Assembly: GCA_001464425.1 (NCBI GenBank)
Contig: LNEK01000040.1
Location: 124,001 to 188,000, forward strand
DNA from: Alphaproteobacteria bacterium Ga0077535
GTDB taxonomy: Bacteria > Pseudomonadota > Alphaproteobacteria > Caulobacterales > Aquidulcibacteraceae
Length of the DNA: 64,000 bases
Direction of reading: 5' to 3'
Shown here: positions 1 to 9,375 of the stretch, piece after piece
Layout: each line of letters starts with the position of its first letter
Numbering within the stretch: the first letter of the stretch is position 1
Program-made: the position numbers and the translations under genes
Notes under the pieces: model-generated
Database searches by the model: none
What the model was told of the DNA's origin: nothing
The model's input: only the letters and a program-made list of their open reading frames with translations

Positions 1-19
1 AGAAGCAATAACGGAGCAG

Positions 20-62
20 GCCCGCGCGTACGCCTATGGCGTTGGCGCGGGCTCTTCTTTTT
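20..62 (+). terminator. Rho-independent terminator at window edge
   Basis: Perfect 8-bp GC stem (20-27 with 45-52) and a 17-nt loop, followed by a T-rich tail ending at 62. It is oriented to end a plus-strand transcript that enters from the left; an in-frame TAA at 9-11 could be that gene's stop. The AsmA-like gene on the other strand ends inside the loop, so the element may serve both strands. Confidence 0.75.
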
Positions 63-2118
63 CCTTTTCCCGCTGCCGTTCGATCGCACCGCGGAAAATG
101 TCCTCGAGCGGATTGCGCGGGCGTTCTTCGGTAGCGGGGGCGGGCGTTTCACCTGTGGTTGGCGTTGCCGGGGTTTCGCCGGCGGGCGTTTCGGCAGGCG
201 GCGGCGTTGTCGCCGGCTCGCGGCCGAACAGAGCTTCGCCCAAGCGTGCGAGCGGGCTCCCGGTATCTTGCTGACGCAAGACGTTGCGCAATTGATCTTG
301 CACCACGTCCTCGATCGCCGGCCTGAAACTCACCCGTGACCACGGCCCAGTGATCCGAAACGGAATACCGAGACCAGCAACGCTGACATCGCCGCCTTGG
401 CCTTGGGCGTTGTTCACGGCCCGCGGCGTAATCCGCATGTCGATCGTTTGCGCGCCGATGTTGACGAGGCCCCGGCCTTCCAAGCGCACGAACGGATTGA
501 GCAAGCGCAGATTGTCGGTCGCCGCCACGCCGTCGGCGATCGTGAAGTTTGCGGCGAGTTCTGCAAAATCGGTGGACGATCCTTCGCCGGCCGCGGCTCC
601 GCTCACCGCCGCCTGCACCGTGCGCGCCACTTGCGCGAGGTTGATGCCCTTCCACTGCCCGTCATTGAACGAGAATGACGCGCTGCCGCGCAGGGAGCGC
701 ATGATGGTGGCTTGCGAATTGCCCGTACCCACCAGCGAAGCCGTCAAGCGGCCGCGCCCGGCGATACGGTCAAAGCCAATTGCGTCGCGCAGCAACGGCT
801 CGGCTTGCACATTCTCTGCGTTGAGTTCGATGGCTATGCGCGGCGTTGCGCTCGAGCCATCGGCGATCAAGCGCGCTGTGCCCGCGCCTTGGTAGAGGCC
901 GATCCGTGTCAGCCGCGCATCGGCTGCACCGTTCGCAACACGCAGATTGAGCGCGACGTTGGAAAAACTCATGCGCTGAAACTGCAAAGCCCCAAGCACC
1001 AGATTCAAGTCGGCGTCGAGCGCGCGCAAGCCGGTGAAATCGATCGGATCGGCGCTCCAGGCGGTGTTGACTTCAACGCCGGCGCCGCTTGCGCCTTGCG
1101 AAGGCGCGGGCAGGTAGGGGTTGAGATCGACGTTTGGCGCGTTCAGGCCGCCATTTATGCGCAAGCGCCCGTTCTCTTGATTGATCAAAGTGAGATTGCC
1201 GGTCGCTTCGATCGCGTCGAGCTGAAGGGCCGCGCCGGTCAGCGCCGTGGTTTCGCCTTCGCGCGCCATTTGTGCGCTCAAGCTGTAGCGGCCAAAGCCG
1301 CCGCCTTCGGCCATGGGCGAGCCGAACCAGGCCAGCAATTGGCGCAGGCTATCGCCGCGGGCTTCGAGCCGGCCGGCGAGCGCGCCGTTCTCGGCGTTGA
1401 ACGCGCCGTCGAAGCTCGCGTCTAGCGGGTCGGAGCGCAGGCTCGCCTGCATCGGCGTTTCGCCCTTTTCGAGCACCGCGCGCGGCAGGCCGATCGTGCT
1501 TTCGATGTTCAGACGTTGGCCGCGATAGTCGAGCGCGGCTTCCAAACGCGCCGGTTGATCGAGTGAGTCCAAGGCAAGGGTGGCGTCGACATCTTCGAGC
1601 AGCAGCGGCTCTGCGCCGTCCGCCCCTTGAAACGAGATCACGCCGTCGACCAGCCGCACGTCGTCGAGGCGCAGATCTTCGATCGTCATTTGATCTTCGG
1701 GCGTCTCCTCGGTTGGGAACGTCCAGTTTGCCGTGCCGTCTTCGCGGGCAAGCATGCGGATTTCCGCGCCTTCGAAGATCAACTCCTTCACCTCGATCGA
1801 GCCGCGCAGCAGCGGCATCAGCTTCACGGCGAATACGATGCGGTCGGCGGCGATGAAGGGCTCTGCCATGTCGAAGCCTTCCGGGTTCGAGAGCGAAGCT
1901 TGCGTCACTGAAAAGCCAAGGGCGGGCCAGAACGAAACATCGATCTCACCGCCAAGGACCAGATCGCGTTCGGTCGCTTCTTCGATGCGCCGTTCGGCTT
2001 CGCGCGCGGCGAGCTCCTTCGGGAAGAAGACGAAGAACAATACGACTGCCAGCACCAGCGCGAGCAGGATTGCGCCGATGGCGATCCCGATGGTTTTGGC
2101 GTTGAGCTTCAGCTGCAT
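34..2118 (-). CDS. AsmA family protein
   Basis: Product of 694 residues with one N-terminal transmembrane segment (about residues 8-29), then a long beta-rich periplasmic region. This is the layout of AsmA-like proteins, which have roles in outer-membrane assembly or lipid transport. The C-terminal part (about residues 450-610) resembles the AsmA_2 domain; the tail is rich in proline, threonine, glutamate and lysine and probably disordered. I chose the ATG at 2118 because a Shine-Dalgarno-like AAGGA lies just upstream and the membrane anchor follows at once. Upstream in-frame codons would add a charged extension not expected in this family. Divergent from the small membrane-protein gene at 2221. 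The family assignment is firm; the exact role (lipid transport is the current view for AsmA relatives) is not shown by sequence. Confidence 0.88.
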   Translation of the reverse strand: MQLKLNAKTIGIAIGAILLALVLAVVLFFVFFPKELAAREAERRIEEATERDLVLGGEIDVSFWPALGFSVTQASLSNPEGFDMAEPFIAADRIVFAVKLMPLLRGSIEVKELIFEGAEIRMLAREDGTANWTFPTEETPEDQMTIEDLRLDDVRLVDGVISFQGADGAEPLLLEDVDATLALDSLDQPARLEAALDYRGQRLNIESTIGLPRAVLEKGETPMQASLRSDPLDASFDGAFNAENGALAGRLEARGDSLRQLLAWFGSPMAEGGGFGRYSLSAQMAREGETTALTGAALQLDAIEATGNLTLINQENGRLRINGGLNAPNVDLNPYLPAPSQGASGAGVEVNTAWSADPIDFTGLRALDADLNLVLGALQFQRMSFSNVALNLRVANGAADARLTRIGLYQGAGTARLIADGSSATPRIAIELNAENVQAEPLLRDAIGFDRIAGRGRLTASLVGTGNSQATIMRSLRGSASFSFNDGQWKGINLAQVARTVQAAVSGAAAGEGSSTDFAELAANFTIADGVAATDNLRLLNPFVRLEGRGLVNIGAQTIDMRITPRAVNNAQGQGGDVSVAGLGIPFRITGPWSRVSFRPAIEDVVQDQLRNVLRQQDTGSPLARLGEALFGREPATTPPPAETPAGETPATPTTGETPAPATEERPRNPLEDIFRGAIERQREKEKEEPAPTP

Positions 2119-2220
2119 CCCATGTCCTTTCGAGGCACGTCTAAGTTTAGGCGCCCGATCACGCGAAATCGAGCTTTCGCTTGCTTTGCCCGCGGCGCGG
2201 GGTGGGCTATCCCACTGTGG

Positions 2221-2655
2221 ATGGGTGGTTTCTTCGCTTCGCTGTTCTCCGAAATAAATGCGCGCCGGCGGCGGCTGCGCGGGGCGCTGGGCGAACTCGG
2301 GCAGGGGATCGTCGAGTTCCTGATTATGGGCGGGATCTTGGTCGGCTCGGTCGGCCTGTTCGTGCGCCCGCACTATATGCCGGCGGCTGCCCCTTGGGGG
2401 TTTGCCCTGCCGTTCGTGTTCATCGCCGGGTACCTGCTGATTGACGCCCGCCGGCAGGCCAGTCTGGCCCGCGGCGTAGATGCCGCAAAGGTAACCTCAG
2501 GCTCCGATTGGGTGGCGCTGCTTTGGTCGTTCGGCTGCGCCCTCGTTGGTCTGGCGGCATTCGTGGTGGCCTGGACGGCGGAGCCCGAAGCCCCGGTTGA
2601 TCCGCTCGATTGGACGCCGCCAGAGCACGCCCTCGAGGTTGATATTCCGTCGTAG
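2221..2655 (+). CDS. Small three-helix membrane protein, unknown function
   Basis: 144 residues with three hydrophobic segments (roughly residues 33-53, 57-75 and 98-120) and a short acidic, proline-containing C-terminus. The ATG at 2221 was chosen because upstream in-frame codons overlap the divergent AsmA start and encode a basic, non-family-like stretch; no strong ribosome-binding site is visible. It sits 54 bp before sdhB in the same direction and may be co-transcribed with it. I do not recognise a named family. Confidence 0.65.
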   Translation: MGGFFASLFSEINARRRRLRGALGELGQGIVEFLIMGGILVGSVGLFVRPHYMPAAAPWGFALPFVFIAGYLLIDARRQASLARGVDAAKVTSGSDWVALLWSFGCALVGLAAFVVAWTAEPEAPVDPLDWTPPEHALEVDIPS

Positions 2656-2709
2656 CCCGCGCCGTCCCGTCACCTTGACGGGCCATGCGACCCTCGCCAA
2701 TCAGAGCTT

Positions 2710-3492
2710 ATGGTCGAACTCACGCTCCCTAAGAACGCCAAGGTCAAACCGGGCAAGCGCCACGCCGCGCCGGCTGGGGCCAAGAACACGCGCGAGTTCA
2801 AGATTTATCGCTACGATCCCGAGTCAGGCGAGAACCCGCGTTGGGATACCTACACCGTCGATCTCGATCGCTGCGGCCCGATGGTTCTCGACGCTGTCAT
2901 CTACATCAAGAACGAGATCGATCCGACGTTGACGTTCCGCCGCTCGTGCCGCGAAGGCGTTTGCGGTTCGTGCTCGATGAACATTGGCGGCCGCAACACG
3001 CTGGCCTGCACGCAAGGCATCGACGAACTGGGCAAAGGCGCGATCACGATTTCGCCTCTCCCGCACCAGCCTGTGCTGAAGGATCTGGTGCCGGATCTTT
3101 CCAACTTCATGGCGCAGTACGCGGCGATCCAGCCGTTCCTGCAAACCGTGACGCCAGAGCCGGACGGCGAATGGCGCCAAAGCCCGGAAGAGCGCGCCAA
3201 GCTCGATGGGCTCTATGAGTGCATTCTCTGCGCCTGCTGCTCGACCTCGTGCCCATCTTATTGGTGGAACAGCGATCGCTTCTTTGGCCCGGCGGCCTTG
3301 CTGCAAGCCTATCGCTGGATCAATGACAGCCGCGATGAGATGCAGGGCGAACGGCTCGATGCGCTCGAAGACCCGTTCAAGCTCTATCGCTGCCACACGA
3401 TCATGAATTGCGCGCAGGTTTGCCCGAAGGGTCTGAACCCGGCGAAGGCGATCGCTGAGATCAAGAAGGCGATGGTCGAGCGGAAGCTTTAA
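2710..3492 (+). CDS. sdhB: Succinate dehydrogenase iron-sulfur subunit
   Basis: SdhB carries electrons from the flavoprotein to the membrane quinone site in complex II. The 260-residue length is normal. The plant-type 2Fe-2S ligands lie in [10 protein letters not shown] (Cys at about 80, 85, 88) with a fourth Cys near 100. The C-terminal ferredoxin domain has [12 protein letters not shown] (from about 171) and [17 protein letters not shown] (from about 228) for the 4Fe-4S and 3Fe-4S clusters. The first about 20 residues are a lysine-rich extension typical of alphaproteobacterial and mitochondrial SdhB. sdhA, sdhC and sdhD are not next to it; upstream are a small membrane protein and then divergent asmA. 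Its stop TAA overlaps that of the convergent gene by four bases (TTAA). Confidence 0.97.
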   Translation: MVELTLPKNAKVKPGKRHAAPAGAKNTREFKIYRYDPESGENPRWDTYTVDLDRCGPMVLDAVIYIKNEIDPTLTFRRSCREGVCGSCSMNIGGRNTLACTQGIDELGKGAITISPLPHQPVLKDLVPDLSNFMAQYAAIQPFLQTVTPEPDGEWRQSPEERAKLDGLYECILCACCSTSCPSYWWNSDRFFGPAALLQAYRWINDSRDEMQGERLDALEDPFKLYRCHTIMNCAQVCPKGLNPAKAIAEIKKAMVERKL

Positions 3493-4715
3493 CTCACCGC
3501 CGCCCGCTCCAGGCCCGGCGTCCAATCATAAAGCGGGCGCGTGCGGCCGTCTTCGAAGCGGACGCCGTTCGGGGCCGTGATCAGGCCGCGCCGCGTTTGC
3601 TCACCGCGCACTGAGAGGCCGGCAATGCCGTGCACGTTGGCGGGCAGCACTTCGCCCGGATCGGAAACGCCGTTGCCGTTTTCGTCGCGCCACAGTGAGA
3701 GGCCGCCAAGTTCTGCGCCGGTGAGCTCGCCGTCGCGATTATCGTCCAGCGCCCGCATGGCTTCGAAGCCATCGCGCCAGAACACGCTCCAGGTTCGCTG
3801 GCCGATCATGTCGAAGCCCGAGCGCACATCGCCGCGCCATTCGGGGTCCCACACCAGCCACGCCGCTTCGCTGGTCAGCCAACCTTGCGCGCGCGCATCG
3901 CCGGTGCCGGCGAAGTCGAACGAGACGTCAGACTCGTTATCGACCAAATGCTGAAACGCGCGGTCACTGAGCGGCACGACGATCGGCGTCACGTAGATGA
4001 TCGGCTGGCTCGCTTCCAGACGCTGCTGCAAGCGTTGCATCCGCTCGCGATCAGAACGCGACGTCGCCAAATGCGCCAAGTGCGCCGCGGTTTCGGTCAG
4101 CACGGCGTGATCTTCCCATTCCGATTGCGGGCCAGCGAGGCGGGGCAAGCCCGCTTTCAGAATCGTACGGAGCTCGCGCCGCGCATGCTCGGCACGCCCG
4201 AGGCGATCAAGCACATACGCGTAGCCAAGCCGCGCACGGAGATTTCGGCTGTCGAGCGCAACCGCGCGCGCATAATGTCCGCGGGCTGCTTCGAGCCGCG
4301 CGGCGGCAGCGTCGTTGTCGATCCGAATGTCACCGGCTGGCAGCTCGGTGCGCGGTCCAAGCGCAAAATTATAGGCTGCGCAGCGATCGTCCGGGCCAAA
4401 ATTGTCGGGCGTCTCCGGCGGCCCGTAACGCGTCGGCTGTACTTCGGTGCACAACATGCTGCCGGCTTCTGTGAACTGATCGCCTTCGCGCAGATAGGTG
4501 AACGCCGCATCGTTGCGCGCATAAGCGAGAAGGTTGAGGCGGCCGAGCAATTGTTCGCGTTGCGCGGGCTCAATGCCTTCCATCGCCGCAACGTTTTCCA
4601 ACGCGCGATCGATCGGCGCTTCGTAAACAGGCTGCGGCGGCGGAATATACGGGATGGCCGCCGTGCTCGCGGCAAAACCAGCCCAAACCGCAATCGCCAA
4701 AACTCGGGCGCGCAT
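3489..4715 (-). CDS. Exported protein with TPR-like and EF-hand-like regions
   Basis: 408 residues. The ATG at 4715 follows a strong AAGGAG site and opens a clear signal peptide (about 20 residues, ending near ASTAA). The middle (about residues 125-220) is alanine/arginine-rich helical and resembles a TPR pair ([20 protein letters not shown]). Near the C-terminus two calcium-loop-like motifs follow one another: [12 protein letters not shown] (about 324-335) and [12 protein letters not shown] (about 344-355), the second like a dockerin or calcium-binding loop. Probably periplasmic or secreted. No known family assigned. It ends tail-to-tail with sdhB, sharing four bases. Confidence 0.78.
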   Translation of the reverse strand: MRARVLAIAVWAGFAASTAAIPYIPPPQPVYEAPIDRALENVAAMEGIEPAQREQLLGRLNLLAYARNDAAFTYLREGDQFTEAGSMLCTEVQPTRYGPPETPDNFGPDDRCAAYNFALGPRTELPAGDIRIDNDAAAARLEAARGHYARAVALDSRNLRARLGYAYVLDRLGRAEHARRELRTILKAGLPRLAGPQSEWEDHAVLTETAAHLAHLATSRSDRERMQRLQQRLEASQPIIYVTPIVVPLSDRAFQHLVDNESDVSFDFAGTGDARAQGWLTSEAAWLVWDPEWRGDVRSGFDMIGQRTWSVFWRDGFEAMRALDDNRDGELTGAELGGLSLWRDENGNGVSDPGEVLPANVHGIAGLSVRGEQTRRGLITAPNGVRFEDGRTRPLYDWTPGLERAAVS

Positions 4716-4812
4716 GGAAGTCCACTCCTTCCCGCATGCCCCTCGCACACGCACTCTGCAATGCGTTGTGACCTTCGTCTATGGCCAAAATTTCAGAATC
4801 ACGCGGCGGTGA

Positions 4813-5736
4813 TCAACCCGGCGGCTTTGGCGGATCACGCCACGCGCATTCCGGACCATCCGGATGAAACGCAATGTCCGGCGCGTCAGGCAAAACGCGT
4901 TCGACATAATGCTTGATCTTGCGGGTGATGCTGATGGCGTCGCCCACCGCTTGCGATGGCGGAATGAGCGGGCCGAAGGTGAGCTGATAGGTTCGGCCCT
5001 GCTTGTTGAGCAGTTCGTGAAACAAAGTGATGTCGCGAAGCTCAGGCGAGATTTTCGCGAAGGTATGAAACCAGACCGAGTAGGGGCCGGCCATGTGTAC
5101 AGGCAGGATCGGCAGCTCATATTTGCGCGCGAGGCTGACCGCTGTCGGCATCCATTCGGGATCGGTCAGCACGCCTTCGCGTTCGCGCGCTAGGCGGCCG
5201 GCAGGAAAGATCGCCAACGGCCGGCCTTGCTCGAATGCTTCATCCGTCATCTTCAGCGTCACCCGCGTGCGTTCGCGCGTGCGTTTGGCCAGCACCCATT
5301 CCACCGGGATAAGCGCTTCGTTGAATCGTTTGCACACGCGCTCGGCGTCGGAGTTTGCATAGAACAGCACGTCCGGCCGCAACGGCTTCACCGCATCATA
5401 GAGCGCAACGCCATCGGTAATCCCGGTCGGGTGATTGGCGAGGATGATGAACGGGCCGGTCGCAGGAATGCGCTCGGTCCCCGTCATTTCCAGTTTCACC
5501 GACAGCAATTGCGATACGGCTTCCAACGCTTCGCGACCGCCCATCGGGGCGATCTGGTCAGCCATGCGCACGGCTTTGTCGTAGTTTAGCAGCGCGTAGA
5601 GCTGGGGCCGGAGCAGCGGCCACCAAGGGCTCGACGAGAGCTTCGGCGCGCGCTCTTCAATCAGCACGTCAATAATGTGCTTGGTGTTGGCCTGCACTTC
5701 GGTGCGCGGCGAGGCGGCAGCTTCCACGTGCGTCAT
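4813..5736 (-). CDS. PlsC-type acyltransferase
   Basis: 307 residues. A glycerolipid/ornithine-lipid-type acyltransferase that would move an acyl chain to a membrane-lipid acceptor on the cytoplasmic face. The catalytic block NHPTGITDG (about 101-109) has His and Asp separated by five residues. This is the HX5D form seen in hemolysin/OlsB-like members rather than the usual HX4D. The second block FPAGRLARERE is also present. There is no predicted transmembrane segment, so it is probably peripheral. Next to zapE (divergent) and upstream of the exported EF-hand gene. Substrate cannot be told from sequence. Confidence 0.85.
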   Translation of the reverse strand: MTHVEAAASPRTEVQANTKHIIDVLIEERAPKLSSSPWWPLLRPQLYALLNYDKAVRMADQIAPMGGREALEAVSQLLSVKLEMTGTERIPATGPFIILANHPTGITDGVALYDAVKPLRPDVLFYANSDAERVCKRFNEALIPVEWVLAKRTRERTRVTLKMTDEAFEQGRPLAIFPAGRLAREREGVLTDPEWMPTAVSLARKYELPILPVHMAGPYSVWFHTFAKISPELRDITLFHELLNKQGRTYQLTFGPLIPPSQAVGDAISITRKIKHYVERVLPDAPDIAFHPDGPECAWRDPPKPPG

Positions 5737-5875
5737 GTGAAGGCGGTACGTCCCTAGCGACTCTGGCCAGCGCTATGGAAGCACGCCGGCCCTTTCCCGG
5801 AAAGGGGCGCTTGCTTTGAGCGCTGAGAGCGGGCCTTTTTCGGGCGCCGGCGAATCTAGCTGGCCCGGAGCCGCA

Positions 5876-6982
5876 ATGATTTCGCCATTGGCCGCATACC
5901 GTCAGCGCCTGGCTGATGGCGATCTGATCGCCGATCCGGCCCAGGCCAGCGCCGCCGAGCGGCTCGATGCGCTTGCCGCAGAGCTTGCCCGCTGGCGGCC
6001 GGACGCCTGGATTGGCAAAGGGCAGACGCCGCGGGGCTTGTATCTTTGGGGACCGGTCGGCCGCGGCAAGTCGCTGCTGATGGATTTGTTTTTCGAGACG
6101 GCGCCGATCGAGAAAAAGCGCCGTGTCCACTTCCATGAATTCATGCTCGCGCGGCATGCATTTTTGCGCGAGGCGCGGGCGCGCGGAGCTGGACAAGATC
6201 AGCTGATCGCGCAGGCTGCCAAGCAAGTCGCGGACGAGGCGCGACTCTTATGTTTCGATGAAGTACAAGTGACGGACATCGCTGACGCGATGATTATCGG
6301 CCGCTTGTTCGAGCGGCTGTTCGCCGAGAACGTCGTCATCGTAGCGACCTCGAACCGGCCGCCGAGTGAGCTCTATAAGAACGGCCTCAACCGCCAGCTC
6401 TTCTTGCCGTTCATCGGCTTGCTGCAAGAAAAGCTCGACCTCGTTGAGATCGCGGGGCCGCGCGATTATCGGCTCGAGCGTTTGATGGCGGCGCCGGTTT
6501 ATTACGCGCCGCTGGGGCCTGCTGCCGACGATGCGATGGAGCAGGCCTGGGCGCGGCTCACACATGGCGCGCATGCGCAAAGTGTGGTGCTGGATGTGGG
6601 CGGCCGTGCGCTGCGGGTAGAGCGCGAAGCGGCCGGTGTTGCGCGCTTTAGCTTTGAAGAATTGTGCGCGCGGCCTTTGGGCGCCGCGGACTATCTTGAA
6701 ATCGCCGAGCGCTTTCACACCGTGCTGTTGGAAAATATTCCAAAGCTCACGCCTTCAAACCGCGAAGAAGCGGCGCGCTTTCGCACTTTGGTGGATGCGC
6801 TTTACGAGGCGAAAGTGAAGCTCGTCGCGTCAGCTGAAGCTGAGCCGCAAAGCCTTTATCCCGCCGGCGATCAAAGCTTCGAGTTCGAACGCACCGCTTC
6901 GCGCCTTATGGAAATGCGTAGCGAAAGCTATCTGGCGCAGCCGCGCCGCGATGCGGAGTGGAAGAGCGGGATTGTGGAATAG
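5876..6982 (+). CDS. zapE: AFG1/ZapE family ATPase
   Basis: 368 residues from this start. AAA-like ATPase of the Afg1/LACE1/ZapE family. The bacterial protein is linked to divisome function and the mitochondrial one to respiratory-complex protein turnover. Walker A GPVGRGKS lies near residue 60 and the Walker B segment CFDEVQVTDIAD near residue 125; a sensor-like ATSNRPPSELY follows. I chose the ATG at 5876 (GGAG five bases upstream, N-terminus ISPLAAYRQRL matching the family). A TTG at 5816 with AAAGGGG upstream would add 20 residues and is a real alternative. Lying within 3 kb of sdhB fits a recurrent alphaproteobacterial neighbourhood. It ends one base before the convergent GFA gene. Confidence 0.93.
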   Translation: MISPLAAYRQRLADGDLIADPAQASAAERLDALAAELARWRPDAWIGKGQTPRGLYLWGPVGRGKSLLMDLFFETAPIEKKRRVHFHEFMLARHAFLREARARGAGQDQLIAQAAKQVADEARLLCFDEVQVTDIADAMIIGRLFERLFAENVVIVATSNRPPSELYKNGLNRQLFLPFIGLLQEKLDLVEIAGPRDYRLERLMAAPVYYAPLGPAADDAMEQAWARLTHGAHAQSVVLDVGGRALRVEREAAGVARFSFEELCARPLGAADYLEIAERFHTVLLENIPKLTPSNREEAARFRTLVDALYEAKVKLVASAEAEPQSLYPAGDQSFEFERTASRLMEMRSESYLAQPRRDAEWKSGIVE

Positions 6983-6983
6983 C

Positions 6984-7391
6984 CTAGCCAGGTAACCCGT
7001 CGAGTTTTGGCGCATCTTCCAATCGATCGTCCCATCCCGCTTTGCTCGCCATCATGATGTGCGCCGTTGGTGGGATATCGATCTCTGTGTCAAGGCTGCC
7101 CGCAGGTACGACGAGCAAAGCGCCGTTCATCTGCAGGTTAGGCATAGCCGCGCCGCACTCGACGCAAAAGCTTTTGGTATGACGCGTCGAAGGCAGGTTG
7201 AATGCCTTAACGCGTTCGTGGCCCGCGAGCCAATTCAGCGTCGCAGTTGTCGAGAACAAGTTCGCGGCGTGCGCAGAGCCCGTCGCCTTTCGGCAGCGCC
7301 CGCAATGACACAAGAAGAAGCCTTCAAAGGCGCCAGCAATCTCGAAACGCACCGCGCCGCACAGGCACGAGCCCTGGTGGGTCCCGCTCAT
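6984..7391 (-). CDS. GFA (CENP-V/GFA) domain zinc protein
   Basis: 135 residues, the usual size for glutathione-dependent formaldehyde-activating-type proteins. Zinc ligands are all visible: CLCG (Cys 9 and 11), CHCGRC (28, 30, 33) and FCVECG (76, 79). The family name comes from Gfa, but most members have no proven activity, so the substrate is unknown. The start ATG overlaps the stop of the TonB receptor (ATGA at 7388-7391), which suggests translational coupling, an odd pairing of partners. Confidence 0.9.
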   Translation of the reverse strand: MSGTHQGSCLCGAVRFEIAGAFEGFFLCHCGRCRKATGSAHAANLFSTTATLNWLAGHERVKAFNLPSTRHTKSFCVECGAAMPNLQMNGALLVVPAGSLDTEIDIPPTAHIMMASKAGWDDRLEDAPKLDGLPG

Positions 7392-9370
7392 CGATCACTA
7401 ATCCTCAGACCAATCCGGACAGCGCTTGGTGCGCCGTAGAGCGTTACGCCATCGGCCGTGGCGCCGGTTTCGATTTCGGCGTCAAATGCGTTGTCGAGCG
7501 CGAGAAAGAGCGAGGCGTTCTCGCTCACGTCTTGCTCGAAGCGCAGATCGAGAGTCAGCGCGGGCGCCAGGCGGCGGGTGTTGAGATCATCATCGAAGCG
7601 TTGGCTTTCGTAGCGCGCATCGGCGCTGAAGGCGCCGCCGCTCCAGGCTTGCCAGCTGATGCCCGCAGTGGCGCTCCATTGCGGCGCTTGCGCGGGGCGA
7701 AGGCCGATGAGTTGCGGGGCGACCGAGCCGCCATCGACTTCGGCATCGGTGTAGCTTAGCGCCGCGCGCCAGCTGAGTGTTTCGCTAAGTGCGCCGCGCG
7801 CATCTGCTTCGACGCCGAACGCATCGATCTGGCCTGCATTCAAGCGCTGCCGATACGCGCCGCCCGCGGGCACAGAAACGCCAGGTGGAAATATGCCCGG
7901 CCCAATTCCGAGCGTGACATTGGTGATCGGATCGATCAGCGCCGTCGCAAAAACACCGACGCTCCAGCTAATATCATCGCCTTCGGCGCCAATTGCGGTG
8001 TCGATGCCGTAGAGCGTTTCTGGATCGAGTTCGGGGTTTGCTTCGGTGACGTCATTGCCGACGCGGAAGGGGCGGTGAAGTTCGTTCAACGTTGGCGGGC
8101 GAAAGCCGGCATAGGCCGCGCTGCGCAGAAAGAAATCGCCGAAATCGTGCCGCACGCCAATCCGCGCCGTCGGCGCCCAGACGCTGCGATCTTCGGGCGT
8201 CACATCAAGCGTGGGCGCGTTGGTCAGCAGATTGCGCTCCAAGCGCTGGCCCTCAGACGCGCTCCACCAATCAAGACGCGCGCCGCCGCTGATCAACGTG
8301 TCGCCGAACTGGCGCCAGCCCTCGGCATAGGCGCCGGCGCTTAGAGTTTCGCCGCCGGCGATGCGTGAGCGCGTGAACGCGCCGCCGGAATAGAAGAAGA
8401 GCTCGCGGGTTTCGCCATCGCTGGCGCGGACATCGAGGCCGATCTCCGCATTGCTCCAGCGCAACGCCGCATTGGCGCCCCAGCCGAACGCGGGCGTGGC
8501 ATATTGTTCGGAGGCGGGCGTGGTGCTGCTGCGATCCGGCGCGACGGCGACGAAGCGATTGGTCATATCGCTCTCGCGCGCCCAGGCCTGCAGACGCCAA
8601 CCCAGTTGATCGCCGCTCGGTTGCTGCACGAAAGTGAGGCTGGCCGCCGCGCCGTCAGCGCTCGAATCCGCGCCGACCAAGCCGGAGCCGCGCTCTTCTG
8701 CGTAGCCTGATAGACGCGCCGAGATCAGCACATCGCCTTGCATGGTCTGCACGCGTGCCGCGCCACTCAACGCTTCGCGCCAGAGCGGCGCATCGGCGGC
8801 GCCGCGATTTTCGCGCGTTGGTATCCAGCCGTCGTCTTGTTCGACGGTGGCAGAGAGCAGCGCGCTTAAGTTTTCATCGCCGGCAACGCCAACGCCGCCC
8901 AGCCGCAGATAGTCGCGCTCGCCATATTCAGCGCGCAGCGAAAAGCCGGGCGCAGTGCGTTCGCTGAGATCCACCACGCCAGTCAGCGCGCCAGCGCCAT
9001 ACGGCCCAGCGCCGGCGCCGCGAATGATGTTGGCACGTGCGACCAGTTCTGGCGGCAAGCCGCCCCAGATTACCCAGCCACCGAACGGATCTTGTTGAGG
9101 CGCGCCGTCGAGGGTGACGAGCGCGCGCCCTGCGCCGGATGGGCCGATGGCGCGGAGTGAGAGGCCTTGCACGGTAGGATTGGCCGCGCCGCTATCGTTG
9201 CGGCGAAAGAGGTTGGCTGCTGGCGCGATCGAAAGCGCGCGATCGAGGCGCAGCGCGTTGTCGAGCGTGACCGGATCGATGGGCAGCGTCGAATACACAC
9301 GCTCGCCCGGCGCTTCCGGCAAACGCGGGGCCGTGACGACGATGGTGTCGGTTTCAACGGCTGCGTCCAC
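7388..9370 (-). CDS. TonB-dependent receptor lacking a visible signal peptide
   Basis: 660 residues. The plug domain covers about residues 8-130 (TIVVTAPR; NPTVQGLSLRAIGPSGAGRALV; GAGPYGAGALTGVVDL) and the rest is a beta-barrel with C-terminal LFLALDNAFDAEIETG. It would import a siderophore, cobalamin or similar across the outer membrane. The only usable start is GTG at 9370, five bases after the stop of the upstream HerA-like gene. It gives a protein that begins almost at the mature N-terminus with no Sec signal. In-frame codons further upstream read inside the neighbour and contain no start or hydrophobic stretch for at least 150 bases. Hence it may be a 5'-truncated, non-exported gene or an assembly fault. 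The receptor family call itself is secure. Confidence 0.85.
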   Translation of the reverse strand: MDAAVETDTIVVTAPRLPEAPGERVYSTLPIDPVTLDNALRLDRALSIAPAANLFRRNDSGAANPTVQGLSLRAIGPSGAGRALVTLDGAPQQDPFGGWVIWGGLPPELVARANIIRGAGAGPYGAGALTGVVDLSERTAPGFSLRAEYGERDYLRLGGVGVAGDENLSALLSATVEQDDGWIPTRENRGAADAPLWREALSGAARVQTMQGDVLISARLSGYAEERGSGLVGADSSADGAAASLTFVQQPSGDQLGWRLQAWARESDMTNRFVAVAPDRSSTTPASEQYATPAFGWGANAALRWSNAEIGLDVRASDGETRELFFYSGGAFTRSRIAGGETLSAGAYAEGWRQFGDTLISGGARLDWWSASEGQRLERNLLTNAPTLDVTPEDRSVWAPTARIGVRHDFGDFFLRSAAYAGFRPPTLNELHRPFRVGNDVTEANPELDPETLYGIDTAIGAEGDDISWSVGVFATALIDPITNVTLGIGPGIFPPGVSVPAGGAYRQRLNAGQIDAFGVEADARGALSETLSWRAALSYTDAEVDGGSVAPQLIGLRPAQAPQWSATAGISWQAWSGGAFSADARYESQRFDDDLNTRRLAPALTLDLRFEQDVSENASLFLALDNAFDAEIETGATADGVTLYGAPSAVRIGLRISDR

Positions 9371-9375
9371 GGCGT

